Positions 9,492-17,115 of a stretch of DNA of 32,537 bases are shown one piece after another. This stretch comes from Deltaproteobacteria bacterium GWC2_42_11 (GTDB lineage Bacteria > Desulfobacterota > GWC2-55-46 > UBA9637 > GWC2-42-11). Location: the NCBI GenBank assembly GCA_001797495.1, contig MGPS01000010.1, positions 1,400-33,936 of the forward strand, in the 5' to 3' direction. How positions within the stretch are numbered: the first letter of the stretch is position 1; each line of letters starts with the position of its first letter. The position numbers and the translations under genes are program-made. Under the pieces are notes generated by a model, which did no database searches, was not told where the DNA came from, and saw only the letters and a program-made list of their open reading frames with translations.

Positions 9492-9844
9492 TACACGGCA
9501 TCGGCATAGATATTGTCCATATCCCCAAATTTAAAAATGCACTTTTGAAATGGGGGGATAGGCTTAAAGAAAGAATATTTACACTTAACGAACTTAATTA
9601 TTGTGAAAAAAGAGCATTCCCTGAACAACACCTTGCAGTAAGGTTTGCAACAAAAGAGGCGTTCTTTAAGGCATTGGGCAGTTTGGTGGGATTTAAAGAT
9701 ATTGAGGTTTTAAACGACGGCAGTAATAAACCATATATAAATGTAATTAATAAAAATGTAAAGTCTAAAAACCGTAGAACCTATTTAAGTCTTTCCCATG
9801 ACGGGGATTACTGTATTGCGCAGGTTTTAATTGAGGTTGTCTGA
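9488..9844 (+). CDS. acpS: Holo-[acyl-carrier-protein] synthase AcpS
   Basis: Transfers the 4'-phosphopantetheine arm from CoA to apo-ACP. This activates ACP for fatty acid synthesis and for the acyl-ACP-dependent enzymes LpxA and LpxD encoded later in the window. The protein is 118 aa, the usual size. The metal ligands Asp8 (GIGIDIV) and Glu57 (FATKEAFFKALG) are present, as is the C-terminal LSLSHDGDYCIAQV stretch. The start codon shares the ATGA with the pdxJ stop, indicating coupling. It is the last gene of this operon; the following gap of about 360 bases separates it from lpxC. Confidence 0.95.
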   Translation: MIHGIGIDIVHIPKFKNALLKWGDRLKERIFTLNELNYCEKRAFPEQHLAVRFATKEAFFKALGSLVGFKDIEVLNDGSNKPYINVINKNVKSKNRRTYLSLSHDGDYCIAQVLIEVV

Positions 9845-10161
9845 GTGTCTGCCTGTAAACGAATTGCTATCATGTTCAATCTAGGGGTCGTTTCATTTGT
9901 GCTTTATCTTGCTCTTTCCTGTATTTCTTTCCGCTTGGCACTTCATGCCCCTAAGTAGTACTAACTATTAGATAAAAGGACTATCTGTCTTAACAATAAG
10001 TGCTGATATTAAATATCTCTTGCCTTTTAAGCACATGGCATGTGGCAAAAAAGAGAATTTAGCAGATGCTAAGTTGTATTTATAATTATATTGTTTTATG
10101 ATAATAAAATACAATCAATTTAACTATCTGTATTTATTGAAATAATTCGTATAGGTAAATA
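9845..10161. other. Gene-free interval upstream of lpxC with several palindromes
   Basis: No convincing gene is present. The interval holds TAGGGG (9882-9887) and its complement CCCCTA (9948-9953), too far apart for a normal terminator. Two 13-bp palindromes (6-1-6) lie at 10005-10017 and 10032-10044, and an AT-rich imperfect palindrome at about 10090-10115. The interval leads into the sigma-54 promoter and probably carries its control sites. Confidence 0.45.
10032..10044. promoter_or_regulatory. Perfect 13-bp palindrome, possible activator site
   Basis: CACATG-G-CATGTG is an exact inverted repeat centred about 150 bp before the predicted start of lpxC transcription. That distance suits an NtrC-family enhancer-binding site. 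A second perfect palindrome, GATATT-A-AATATC at 10005-10017, lies 27 bp further upstream. The regulatory role is inferred from position only. Confidence 0.35.
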
Positions 10162-10177
10162 TGGCATGCTATTTGCT
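10162..10177 (+). promoter_or_regulatory. Sigma-54 (-24/-12) promoter of lpxC
   Basis: TGGCATG-N4-TTGCT matches the sigma-54 consensus TGGCACG-N4-TTGCW at every position but one, with exact spacing between the GG and GC elements. Transcription would start near 10188, about 15 nt before the lpxC ATG at 10203 and just upstream of its AGAAGG ribosome binding site. The upstream region is AT-rich and contains palindromes, as expected for an enhancer-dependent promoter. Confidence 0.7.
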
Positions 10178-10202
10178 TAAATTTTTATTAAGAAGGTATT
10201 TT

Positions 10203-11132
10203 ATGCAGAGACAGAAGACAATACGAGAGGCTGCAGGATGCAGCGGAACAGGGCTTCATACAGGTAAGCCTGTAAATATCAGGATACTCCCTGCTGATGA
10301 GGACAGTGGAATATCGTTTGTAAGGACAGATATACCGGGAAGACCTGTTATAAAAGCAGCATCTGAAAATGTGGTGGATACCCGCCTTGCTACAACAATA
10401 GGGAGAGGTAGTGTAACAATCTCCACAGTAGAGCACCTCCTGGCTGCATTTTATGGTATGGGTATAGACAATGCAATCGTTGAGGTTGGCTCCTGTGAAA
10501 TCCCCATAATGGACGGCAGCGCAGAGCCCTTCGTAAACCTTATCAGGGAGGTTGGGATGAGGGCTCAGAGAAAGCCTAAAAAGTTTATCATCATTAAAAA
10601 GCCCATAAAGGTAAGGGACGGTAAAAAGGTTGCAATCTTACTCCCGGCAAGAGACTTTAAAATAACATATTCCATAACTTTTGAACATTCTTTCTTAAGC
10701 GGGCAGTCTTTTTCAAAGATGTATTCAGACAAAATATTTATAAACGAGATATGCGGGGCAAAGACATTCGGGTTTTTAAAAGAGGTTGAATGGCTCCGTT
10801 CCCAGGGGCTTGCAATCGGCGGCTCTCTGGAAAATGCGATTGTCATAGGTGATACAAGCATTATAAACGCTGATTTATTGAGATATCCTGATGAGTTTGT
10901 AAGGCATAAGGTTTTAGACTGTATAGGAGACCTTTCCCTTCTCGGTGCAGGTGTAATAGGACATATCATAGCAGACAAGTCAGGACATTCACTCAACCAG
11001 AGGCTTGTCAGGAAGGTCATTGAAAGCCCATCAAGATGGAGTTATGCAGAAATCCCCGCTAATGGAGATGATGAAGAATACCTCTATTCTGAAGTCGGAA
11101 TATCCCCGTCACTCTGTTATGCCGCATCATAA
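10203..11132 (+). CDS. lpxC: UDP-3-O-acyl-N-acetylglucosamine deacetylase LpxC
   Basis: Zinc enzyme of the committed step in lipid A synthesis, removing the acetyl group from UDP-3-O-acyl-GlcNAc. The product is 309 aa. Zinc ligands are His78 (STVEHLLAA), His235 and Asp239 (RHKVLDCIGD), and the catalytic His262 is in SGHSLNQ. GTGLHTG near the N terminus is also conserved. The frame is open from an ATG at 10161, but that ATG lies on the sigma-54 promoter. The ATG at 10203 has an AGAAGG six bases upstream and gives the normal LpxC N terminus. Unlike the rest of the lpx genes it stands alone, about 10 kb from lpxD, with its own regulated promoter. FtsH, a known LpxC-degrading protease in other bacteria, is also encoded in the window. 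Confidence 0.96.
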   Translation: MQRQKTIREAAGCSGTGLHTGKPVNIRILPADEDSGISFVRTDIPGRPVIKAASENVVDTRLATTIGRGSVTISTVEHLLAAFYGMGIDNAIVEVGSCEIPIMDGSAEPFVNLIREVGMRAQRKPKKFIIIKKPIKVRDGKKVAILLPARDFKITYSITFEHSFLSGQSFSKMYSDKIFINEICGAKTFGFLKEVEWLRSQGLAIGGSLENAIVIGDTSIINADLLRYPDEFVRHKVLDCIGDLSLLGAGVIGHIIADKSGHSLNQRLVRKVIESPSRWSYAEIPANGDDEEYLYSEVGISPSLCYAAS

Positions 11133-11170
11133 GCAGTAACCATGTTTTGTTTTTATTCATGTCTTCCTGT

Positions 11171-11371
11171 ACTAATCCGTAAAATAGCGATTAAAAACCT
11201 CGCTATTTTACAAACTGGCGATTTGCCTGCCATAGTTCGTTGTCGGCGCATTTTTGCTCCTCACCGTATCGGTGAACATACGGCTCGTTGCAAAAATGGC
11301 CTCCGCCTCGTCTGGCAGGCAACTTACCAGTTTCCCCAAAAATCAATGTCTATTTTTGGGACTAATCCATA
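11171..11371. repeat. Nested fold-back (palindromic) element between lpxC and amrB
   Basis: Three hairpins lie in series. A perfect 11-bp stem (11179-11189 with 11201-11211) is followed by a large cruciform with arms 11212-11218/11327-11333, 11223-11232/11313-11322 and 11249-11257/11290-11298, ending in TCACCG/CGGTGA (11261-11266/11270-11275). A perfect 9-bp stem closes the set (11335-11343/11352-11360). A near-identical 11-mer, ACTAATCCRTA, flanks the whole at 11171-11181 and 11361-11371, like a target duplication. No protein is encoded; the open frame across it is incidental. It fills most of the roughly 315-base gap before amrB. It is probably a non-autonomous MITE-like or structured repeat. 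Confidence 0.7.
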
Positions 11372-11447
11372 TGCTGGACATATTTCAAAACCTCTGCTAA
11401 TATTATTAAAAAAACTTGCTGCATCTGTTAGATTATGAAGGTGCGTT

Positions 11448-12257
11448 ATGACAATTGTTAGAAAGCCGTCAGTTGTATATCAATTTTACCCTGGTGACCC
11501 TGTAACACTTGAAAAGACAGTTAAGGGCATGGTAGAAGAAACCCTGAAAAAGGAAGATGCCATTGCCATTATTGCGCCGCATGCAGGGTATGTATATTCG
11601 GGCAGGGTTGCAGGGGCGATATTTTCAAAGGTAAGGATACCTGATAATATAATACTACTGGGGCCTAACCATACCGGTCTTGGTAAATCTGTCGCAGTTT
11701 TTACCAGCGGTGAGTGGGAAATGCCTTTTGGGAAGATGATGGTCAACAGTGAACTCAGCCATATTCTGATTGAAGAATCGGTTTATTTTGCTGACGACCC
11801 CATTGCACATCTGAAAGAACACAGCCTTGAGGTTCAACTCCCTTTTATCCACCACTTTAATCCAGCGGCATCTATTGTACCGATAACAATAATGCATCTT
11901 GATCTGAGGAGCTGCATTGAGATAGGAAAGGCTGTTGCAAGGGTTATAATATCATATGAAAAAGAGATATTGATTGTTGTTAGTTCTGATATGAACCACT
12001 ATGAATCTCATGAAACTACAAAGAAAAAGGATAAAAAGGCTATTGAAAGGATTACTGTGCTTGACTACGAAGGTCTGTTGAAAACTGTTTTAAAAGACGA
12101 TATAAGTATGTGCGGTGTTATACCTGCAGCAATAGCCATCATTGCTGCAAGGGAACTTGGCGCGAATGGCGGGAAACTGATTGACTATGCAACATCAGGT
12201 GAAACAAGCGGTGACTTCAACCATGTAGTGGGATATGCTGGTATATTGATAAAGTAG
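11448..12257 (+). CDS. amrB: MEMO1-family protein (AmmeMemoRadiSam system protein B type)
   Basis: A 269-residue member of the MEMO family, which shares a fold with extradiol dioxygenases and LigB. Residues corresponding to the metal-site and catalytic positions of human MEMO1 are visible: His45 (APHAGYVYSG), His75 (GPNHTG), His184 (SSDMNHYESH) and Cys222 (MCGVIPA). In many prokaryotes the gene sits with an AMMECR1 protein and a radical SAM enzyme; neither is nearby, so this copy is an orphan here. The reaction is not established. AAGGTG (11438-11443) precedes the ATG by four bases. Fold-back repeats flank the gene on both sides. Confidence 0.9.
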   Translation: MTIVRKPSVVYQFYPGDPVTLEKTVKGMVEETLKKEDAIAIIAPHAGYVYSGRVAGAIFSKVRIPDNIILLGPNHTGLGKSVAVFTSGEWEMPFGKMMVNSELSHILIEESVYFADDPIAHLKEHSLEVQLPFIHHFNPAASIVPITIMHLDLRSCIEIGKAVARVIISYEKEILIVVSSDMNHYESHETTKKKDKKAIERITVLDYEGLLKTVLKDDISMCGVIPAAIAIIAARELGANGGKLIDYATSGETSGDFNHVVGYAGILIK

Positions 12258-12299
12258 ATAAAATAAACTAATACGAACGCAATAAATGTCTTTATCCTG

Positions 12300-12392
12300 C
12301 GTTGGACTCCTTGGAAAATCCTCAACATACTACAAAGAGTATGTCTGCGGTTTTCCTCGGCACGCTTAGCGTACCTCGTTGTCCGCCTTGTC
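12300..12392. repeat. Fold-back element between amrB and tRNA-Pro
   Basis: A perfect stem ACATACT/AGTATGT (12325-12331/12338-12344) sits inside a longer imperfect stem in which GGAAAATCC (12313-12321) pairs with GGTTTTCC (12349-12356). A second small hairpin, ACGCT/AGCGT, is at 12362-12372. GGAC at 12304-12307 and GTCC at 12381-12384 may close the outside. It lies in a gene-free gap. The sequence resembles interspersed palindromic repeats that I recall from other environmental bacterial genomes, without being able to name a family. Confidence 0.55.
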
Positions 12393-12456
12393 TAAAGCCA
12401 TTTCTTATTTTCGTATGCGGCAATTTGTTTAATGTGTTTGTATCATTTCATATAAT

Positions 12457-12533
<77 letters not shown>

Positions 12534-12621
12534 AGAAAATCACATCATAATATTCACACAACCTCTTAACAAGTTACTGTCCCATCTATCACAGACCTGC
12601 TATAAGAAGTGGCACTTTACC

Positions 12622-12730
12622 TGAAAATATCTTTTTGCTGTTGCTGCCTGCCCCGCCTGCAAACCCGTAGCCTCTAAAAGCCTCCCATCCAAACGGTTTG
12701 CCAGCAGGGCAGGCAGCAACAAGATTTTCA
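12622..12730. repeat. Fold-back repeat, copy A
   Basis: Perfect 14-bp inverted repeat arms (12640-12653 and 12707-12720) enclose a 53-nt centre that can pair further (CTGCAAACC against GGTTTGCCAG). An outer TGAAAAT/ATTTTCA pair lies at 12622-12628/12724-12730. The 23 bases at 12646-12668 are identical to 16978-17000 in copy B. The right half shares ATCCARACGG and GCCAGCA with copy B. This is a non-coding repeat family member, probably MITE-like or a structured intergenic element. Confidence 0.8.
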
Positions 12731-12945
12731 TGCCCCTTTGTGCCGATAGGTCGGCATGAGTGTTTCATATTAGATTGTATTATGCTATTTTATTAAAGTT
12801 AATCTTATATTTTATAAGTTGACATTGATTGCTATGAAGTGGTATTTGGATAAATTATATGCTAAACATCATTGTTTATTTTGAATAATATGCTTTAAAG
12901 ATAAACAAGGGTTTTTGGTTAAAAAATGCATCTTTTAGTGTGAAC

Positions 12946-12966
12946 TATAATTAAAGTCAGGACGGT
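12946..12966 (+). promoter_or_regulatory. Possible lysS promoter -10 box and leader
   Basis: A perfect TATAAT (12946-12951) lies just upstream of lysS, with no convincing -35 box at normal distance. The ribosome binding sequence AGGACGG (12959-12965) follows. The ten bases at 12957-12966 are also found upstream of ftsH (4563-4572), likewise after a TATAA-type sequence. Confidence 0.35.
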
Positions 12967-12971
12967 AACTT

Positions 12972-14456
12972 ATGGATGAAAGAAATGATGAGGTATTAAA
13001 CAGGATAAAAAAACTTGAAGATTTAAGGAATTGCGGTGTAAATCCTTATCCAAATGATTCCAAAGTTAAGGATACTACACAAGATATTGTAGATAAATTT
13101 GGCAGTCTTTCAAAAGAGGAACTTGATGCAAAAAATGATACAGTGATTGTTGCTGGAAGGATAATTGCAATTCGGGATTTCGGCAAGGCATCATTTATTC
13201 ATATTCAGGATAGAAAAGGCAGGATTCAGGCATATATTAAAAAGGACATAATTGGAGATGAGGCATATAATCTATATAAACATATTGATATTGGCGATAT
13301 AGTAGGGGCATCTGGCAGGGTCTTTCGCACAAAGACAAATGAACTGACAATTGAGATAAAAGGATTAAGACTCCTTACAAAGTCTTTAAGACCTCTGCCA
13401 GAAAAATGGCACGGACTTACAGATATTGAAACCAGATACCGTCAAAGGTATGTTGACTTGATTGTTAACCCTGATGTTCGTGATGTATTTTTGAAAAGGA
13501 CAAAGATAATCCAACTCATAAGGCAATTTTTAAATGATATGGATTTTATAGAGGTTGAGACGCCAATGATGCAGCCGATTCCGGGCGGTGCAACTGCAAA
13601 ACCCTTTAAAACACATCATAATGCGCTTGGAATGGACCTATATTTAAGGATCGCGCCTGAACTATATTTAAAAAGGCTTGTTATCGGTGGTTTTGAAAGG
13701 GTTTATGAGATAAACAGGAACTTTAGAAACGAGGGCATTTCAACACAGCATAACCCTGAATTCACGATGCTGGAATTTTACCTGGCATATGCAACCTTTG
13801 AGGATTTGATGGACATGACAGAAGAGATGATTGCATCCATTGCAAAAGAGGTCTGCGGCACATTAAAAATTGAATATCAGGGAAGAGAAATAGATTTGAC
13901 TCCACCTTGGCAGAGGATTAGTGTTAAGGATGCTATATTAAAATACAGTGATGCAGGCGAAGTCATATTCACTGATAAGAAAAAGGCAATTGCATTTGCA
14001 AAGGGTTTGGGCTTGAAGATATTAGAGGATTTAAGCCACGGCAAAATAATTGCGGAGATATTTGAATATGTTGCTGAACCAAAATTCATCCAGCCGACAT
14101 TCGTAACACATTATCCGCTGGATGTTTCTCCGCTTTCCAGAAAAACTGAAAAAGACCCGACAACTGTTGACAGGTTTGAACTCCTTGTTGCAGGCAGGGA
14201 AATAGCAAATGCGTTTTCAGAACTAAATGACCCAATTGACCAGAAGGAAAGATTTATTCACCAGTTAAAAGAAAAGGCAGCAGGTGATGAAGAGGCTCAT
14301 TTGATGGACGATGATTTTATTAAGGCGCTTGAATACGGCATGCCGCCGACAGCAGGAGAGGGCATAGGCATAGACAGGCTTGTGATACTTCTTACAAATT
14401 CTGCGTCTATAAGGGATGTTATTTTATTTCCCCAGTTAAAACCAGTAACTGTGTAG
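12972..14456 (+). CDS. lysS: Lysyl-tRNA synthetase, class II
   Basis: Charges tRNA-Lys with lysine in the cytoplasm. The product has 494 aa. An N-terminal OB-fold anticodon-binding domain (about 57-140) includes ASFIHIQDRKGRIQ. Class II motif 1 lies near 180-200, motif 2 FERVYEINRNFRNEG at 241-255, and motif 3 GIGIDRLVILL close to the C terminus. The GGATAKPFKTHHNAL segment (205-219) is typical of bacterial LysRS-II. The ATG has AGGACGG 6 bases upstream. The lolC/E-type gene starts 9 bases after the stop, so this begins the long operon running into outer-membrane biogenesis. Confidence 0.97.
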   Translation: MDERNDEVLNRIKKLEDLRNCGVNPYPNDSKVKDTTQDIVDKFGSLSKEELDAKNDTVIVAGRIIAIRDFGKASFIHIQDRKGRIQAYIKKDIIGDEAYNLYKHIDIGDIVGASGRVFRTKTNELTIEIKGLRLLTKSLRPLPEKWHGLTDIETRYRQRYVDLIVNPDVRDVFLKRTKIIQLIRQFLNDMDFIEVETPMMQPIPGGATAKPFKTHHNALGMDLYLRIAPELYLKRLVIGGFERVYEINRNFRNEGISTQHNPEFTMLEFYLAYATFEDLMDMTEEMIASIAKEVCGTLKIEYQGREIDLTPPWQRISVKDAILKYSDAGEVIFTDKKKAIAFAKGLGLKILEDLSHGKIIAEIFEYVAEPKFIQPTFVTHYPLDVSPLSRKTEKDPTTVDRFELLVAGREIANAFSELNDPIDQKERFIHQLKEKAAGDEEAHLMDDDFIKALEYGMPPTAGEGIGIDRLVILLTNSASIRDVILFPQLKPVTV

Positions 14457-14465
14457 GGGCAAAAA

Positions 14466-15716
14466 ATGTCTTACGAACTTTTTATAGGTTTAAGGTATTT
14501 AAAGGCAAAAAGGAAAAAGACCTTCATTTCTATAATAACATTCATATCTGTAATGGGTGTTGCTGTAGGGGTTATGGCTTTAATCATCGTACTTTCTGTT
14601 ATGACAGGTTTTGAGAATGATCTGAGAGAAAAAATACTCGGTGTGAATGCCCACCTCGTTGTGCTCGAGATAGGAAAGGGAATGAAAAATTATAATGAGG
14701 TTGCTGGCAGGATAAAAACGATTTCAGGTGTTGCAGGTACAACTGCGTTTACATACAATCAGGCAATGCTCTCATCCCGCGGAGGTGTTATGGGGGTTGT
14801 AGTCCGCGGTCTTGACATAAAAACAGCAGGTGATGTTACTGTACTTCCAAGGAAAATGAAGGAAGGGAATCTGGAAGGTTTGCGTTTGCCAATCCGTGAA
14901 CTATATGATACACCTGAAATGTTGCTGCCAGGCATTGTAATCGGGAGGGAACTGGCAAAGAATCTTGGTATCTCAATTGGCGATGAAGTGAACCTTGTAT
15001 CGCCTCTGGGGACAATGACGGTAATGGGCGCTGTACCGAGGATGGTGAGGTTTAAGGTGGTCGGCATATTTGAGTTCGGGATGTATGAATATGATTCAAG
15101 CATTGCATTTATATCCATTGAAAACAGCCAGAAATTTTTTAGACTGGATGATTTGGTAACAGGCATAGAGGTCAGAATAGATAATATATATAGGGCAAAG
15201 GAGATAGGGGACAGGATACAGAATATGTTGGGTGCGCCATTTTGGACCAGGACATGGATGGAGATGAACAAGAACCTCTTTTCCGCACTTAAATTGGAGA
15301 AGGTTGCGATGTTTGTAATATTGGTACTGATAATCATGGTGGCTGCATTTAATATAGTGTCCACACTTATAATGGTTGTTATGGAAAAGGCAAAGGACAT
15401 AGCGGTCTTAAAGTCAATGGGTGCAACATCAGGCGGTATAATGCGTATATTTATGGTAGAAGGGCTTGTGATCGGGATTGCGGGTACAATTACAGGTATC
15501 ATGGGAGGGGTTGCAGGGTGTATGCTTTTAAAAAAGTATCAGTTTATAAAATTGCCAAGCGATGTATATTATATTTCCACCCTTCCTGTAATGATGGATC
15601 CGTTTCTTATAGGTATAATCGCAGTGTCTGCTGTTTCTATAACCTTTCTGGCAACACTTTATCCGTCATGGCAGGCATCAAGACTTGACCCTGTTGAGAT
15701 TATAAGGTATGAATAA
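14466..15716 (+). CDS. Lipoprotein-releasing ABC permease, LolC/LolE family
   Basis: Inner-membrane subunit of the Lol exporter, which lifts mature lipoproteins off the inner membrane for LolA. The 416-residue protein opens with FIGLRYLKAKRKKTFISIIT, a family hallmark. It has one N-terminal membrane segment, a MacB-like periplasmic domain (about 45-265) and three C-terminal membrane segments of the FtsX fold, including the EKAKDIAVLKSMGAT coupling helix. Only one such permease is in the window, so the complex may be a homodimer or pair with a LolF-type protein encoded elsewhere. The partner ATPase LolD lies 1.4 kb downstream, separated by a cyclic-nucleotide-binding gene. The latter starts 6 bases after this stop. 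Confidence 0.93.
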   Translation: MSYELFIGLRYLKAKRKKTFISIITFISVMGVAVGVMALIIVLSVMTGFENDLREKILGVNAHLVVLEIGKGMKNYNEVAGRIKTISGVAGTTAFTYNQAMLSSRGGVMGVVVRGLDIKTAGDVTVLPRKMKEGNLEGLRLPIRELYDTPEMLLPGIVIGRELAKNLGISIGDEVNLVSPLGTMTVMGAVPRMVRFKVVGIFEFGMYEYDSSIAFISIENSQKFFRLDDLVTGIEVRIDNIYRAKEIGDRIQNMLGAPFWTRTWMEMNKNLFSALKLEKVAMFVILVLIIMVAAFNIVSTLIMVVMEKAKDIAVLKSMGATSGGIMRIFMVEGLVIGIAGTITGIMGGVAGCMLLKKYQFIKLPSDVYYISTLPVMMDPFLIGIIAVSAVSITFLATLYPSWQASRLDPVEIIRYE

Positions 15717-15722
15717 TTAAAT

Positions 15723-16943
15723 ATGGCAAACGGCGCTGACATATCTGCTATAAAGGACAAGGCTGAGAAGTACTTTGCAAAGGGACAGTTTTCATATGCC
15801 CTCGAAACATACCAGTCTATAAAGAAGTACTCGGAGAAGGACCCGAGAATCTATTTAAGGCTGGGTGATATATACCGCAAGTTAAAGAAATCGCATGATG
15901 CTATAGAGGAATACAAAAGTGCTGCAGAGGTATTTGTAAGGCAGGGGTTTATTGTAAAGGCTATTGCTGTCCTAAAGATGATAATAGACATGGACCCCAC
16001 AAAAACTGATGTCCAGAAAAGGCTTTCTGAACTGTATGCTAAACAGGGTATGGGTCAGAAGGGAGAAGAGATACCTAAAAAGGTCGAAGGACCTAAACCG
16101 GAAAAGATAACCGCACCAAAGAAGAAGATACCAAGGACACCCCTCTTTTCTGACCTGACTGTAGAGGAACTTGACGAGGTAATAAGCAAGATAAATGTAG
16201 TTAACTTTTCTCCGGGTGGTTTTATATTCATGGAAAGTGACAGGGGAGAATCAATCTATATTATCGCAGAAGGTGCGGTTGAGGTCATATGCAGAGATAA
16301 AGGTAACAACGAGATTGTTGTGGATAAACTGGGTGAAGGGGATTTCTTTGGCGAGTTTGGCTTTTTCTCAAACGGTGTCAGGAAGGCGGCCATCCGTGCT
16401 GTAAACGATGTCGAAGTTCTTGAACTTTCCAAAGAGAGCATGAAGGAGATTGAGAAACATTACCCGAGGGTTTCAGAAGCCCTGTTTAATTTTTACAGGG
16501 AACGGGTTGCAGATAGGCTGTTCGCGCTTTCACCTTTATTTGAACCTTTGAGCAGTAAGGACAGGAAGGTGGTATTGAACAGGCTGACAGCACATGTTTA
16601 TAAAAGGGGGGAGATGATAGTAAGGGAGGGTGAAATCGGAGACAAGATGTATCTGATTAAGGAGGGGGGTGTTGAAGTATCTGTAAATGACCCGAAAAAG
16701 GGGAAGGTGGTTATAGCGTCGCTCATGGAGGGTGAATTCTTTGGCGAGATTGGGCTTGCCACATGCAAGCCGCGTACTGCCACAGTAACAGCCGTTACAG
16801 ATACGGAACTGGTGGTTATTTCAAGGGCGGTAATAAGGGAAATACTGGCAAAATACCCTGAAATTAAAAAGGTGCTGGAAGGGGTTGTGAGGTCAAGGGT
16901 TGCTGACATTATGAAACTCAGGTCAGGGATGATTCTGACATGA
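15723..16943 (+). CDS. TPR protein with two cyclic-nucleotide-binding domains
   Basis: A 406-residue soluble protein with three parts: TPR-like helical repeats (about 6-110), a Lys/Pro-rich linker (about 112-137), and two tandem CRP/PKA-type cNMP-binding domains (about 140-258 and 270-395). Each phosphate-binding cassette keeps the key acid and arginine: GDFFGEFGFFSNGVRKAAI (E211, R220) and GEFFGEIGLATCKPRTATV (E342, R351). Both may therefore bind cAMP or a related nucleotide. There is no DNA-binding helix-turn-helix, cyclase or signal peptide, so it is not a standard transcription factor. Its position between the Lol permease and LolD suggests an effector acting on outer-membrane biogenesis, which is inference. 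There is no strong Shine-Dalgarno; coupling to the gene before is likely. Confidence 0.88.
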   Translation: MANGADISAIKDKAEKYFAKGQFSYALETYQSIKKYSEKDPRIYLRLGDIYRKLKKSHDAIEEYKSAAEVFVRQGFIVKAIAVLKMIIDMDPTKTDVQKRLSELYAKQGMGQKGEEIPKKVEGPKPEKITAPKKKIPRTPLFSDLTVEELDEVISKINVVNFSPGGFIFMESDRGESIYIIAEGAVEVICRDKGNNEIVVDKLGEGDFFGEFGFFSNGVRKAAIRAVNDVEVLELSKESMKEIEKHYPRVSEALFNFYRERVADRLFALSPLFEPLSSKDRKVVLNRLTAHVYKRGEMIVREGEIGDKMYLIKEGGVEVSVNDPKKGKVVIASLMEGEFFGEIGLATCKPRTATVTAVTDTELVVISRAVIREILAKYPEIKKVLEGVVRSRVADIMKLRSGMILT

Positions 16944-16951
16944 TAGGGGGA

Positions 16952-17064
16952 TGAAAATCCTGCTAGCATTTGCGGTTGCCTGCCCCGCCTGCAAACCCGT
17001 GGCACATTTAGAAGCCCTCCCCCCATCCAGACGGTTGCCAGCATGGCAGGCAACCGCAGAAGGG
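16952..17064. repeat. Fold-back repeat, copy B
   Basis: Perfect 14-bp arms (16971-16984 and 17045-17058) enclose a 60-nt centre. The 23 bases at 16978-17000 are identical to copy A, and the right half shares ATCCARACGG and GCCAGCA. The outer half of the stem differs from copy A on both arms, yet still pairs perfectly. It fills the gap between the cNMP-binding gene and lolD within what otherwise looks like one operon. Confidence 0.8.
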
Positions 17065-17079
17065 GATGCTCGGGGCAAT

Positions 17080-17100
17080 AAACTCTAGACTCTAAACCTT
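17080..17100 (+). repeat. Tandem heptamer repeat, 2-3 degenerate units
   Basis: AAACTCT, AGACTCT and the weaker AAACCTT follow one another directly before the lolD ribosome binding site. It is a short version of the heptamer tandems seen elsewhere in the window. Confidence 0.45.
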
Positions 17101-17115
17101 TTACGGTGAAACAGA

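Larger units (their letters stand above)
12534..12971. other. Gene-free interval between tRNA-Pro and lysS
   Basis: Contains no credible gene. From left to right it holds plain sequence, fold-back copy A (12622-12730), a small hairpin TGCCGA/TCGGCA (12741-12756) with no T run after it, AT-rich sequence with a TTGACA at 12819-12824, and the probable lysS -10 box. Confidence 0.6.

Noticed and set aside
9936-9950. Second sigma-54-like site (TGGCAC followed by TGCC)
   Set aside because: The GG-to-GC spacing is two bases too short for sigma-54.
10161-10202. Longer lpxC N terminus from the ATG at 10161
   Set aside because: This stretch carries the sigma-54 promoter, and the ATG at 10203 has a proper ribosome binding site and a family-like N terminus.
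11142-11438. 98-codon open frame after lpxC
   Set aside because: It is made almost wholly of the palindromic element, has no ribosome binding site, and is an incidental frame.
12451-12456. TATAAT directly before tRNA-Pro as its promoter
   Set aside because: Transcription would begin inside the tRNA; the sequence is too close to serve as its -10 box.
12741-12756. Rho-independent terminator at the TGCCGA/TCGGCA hairpin
   Set aside because: The stem is only six pairs and no T run follows on either strand.
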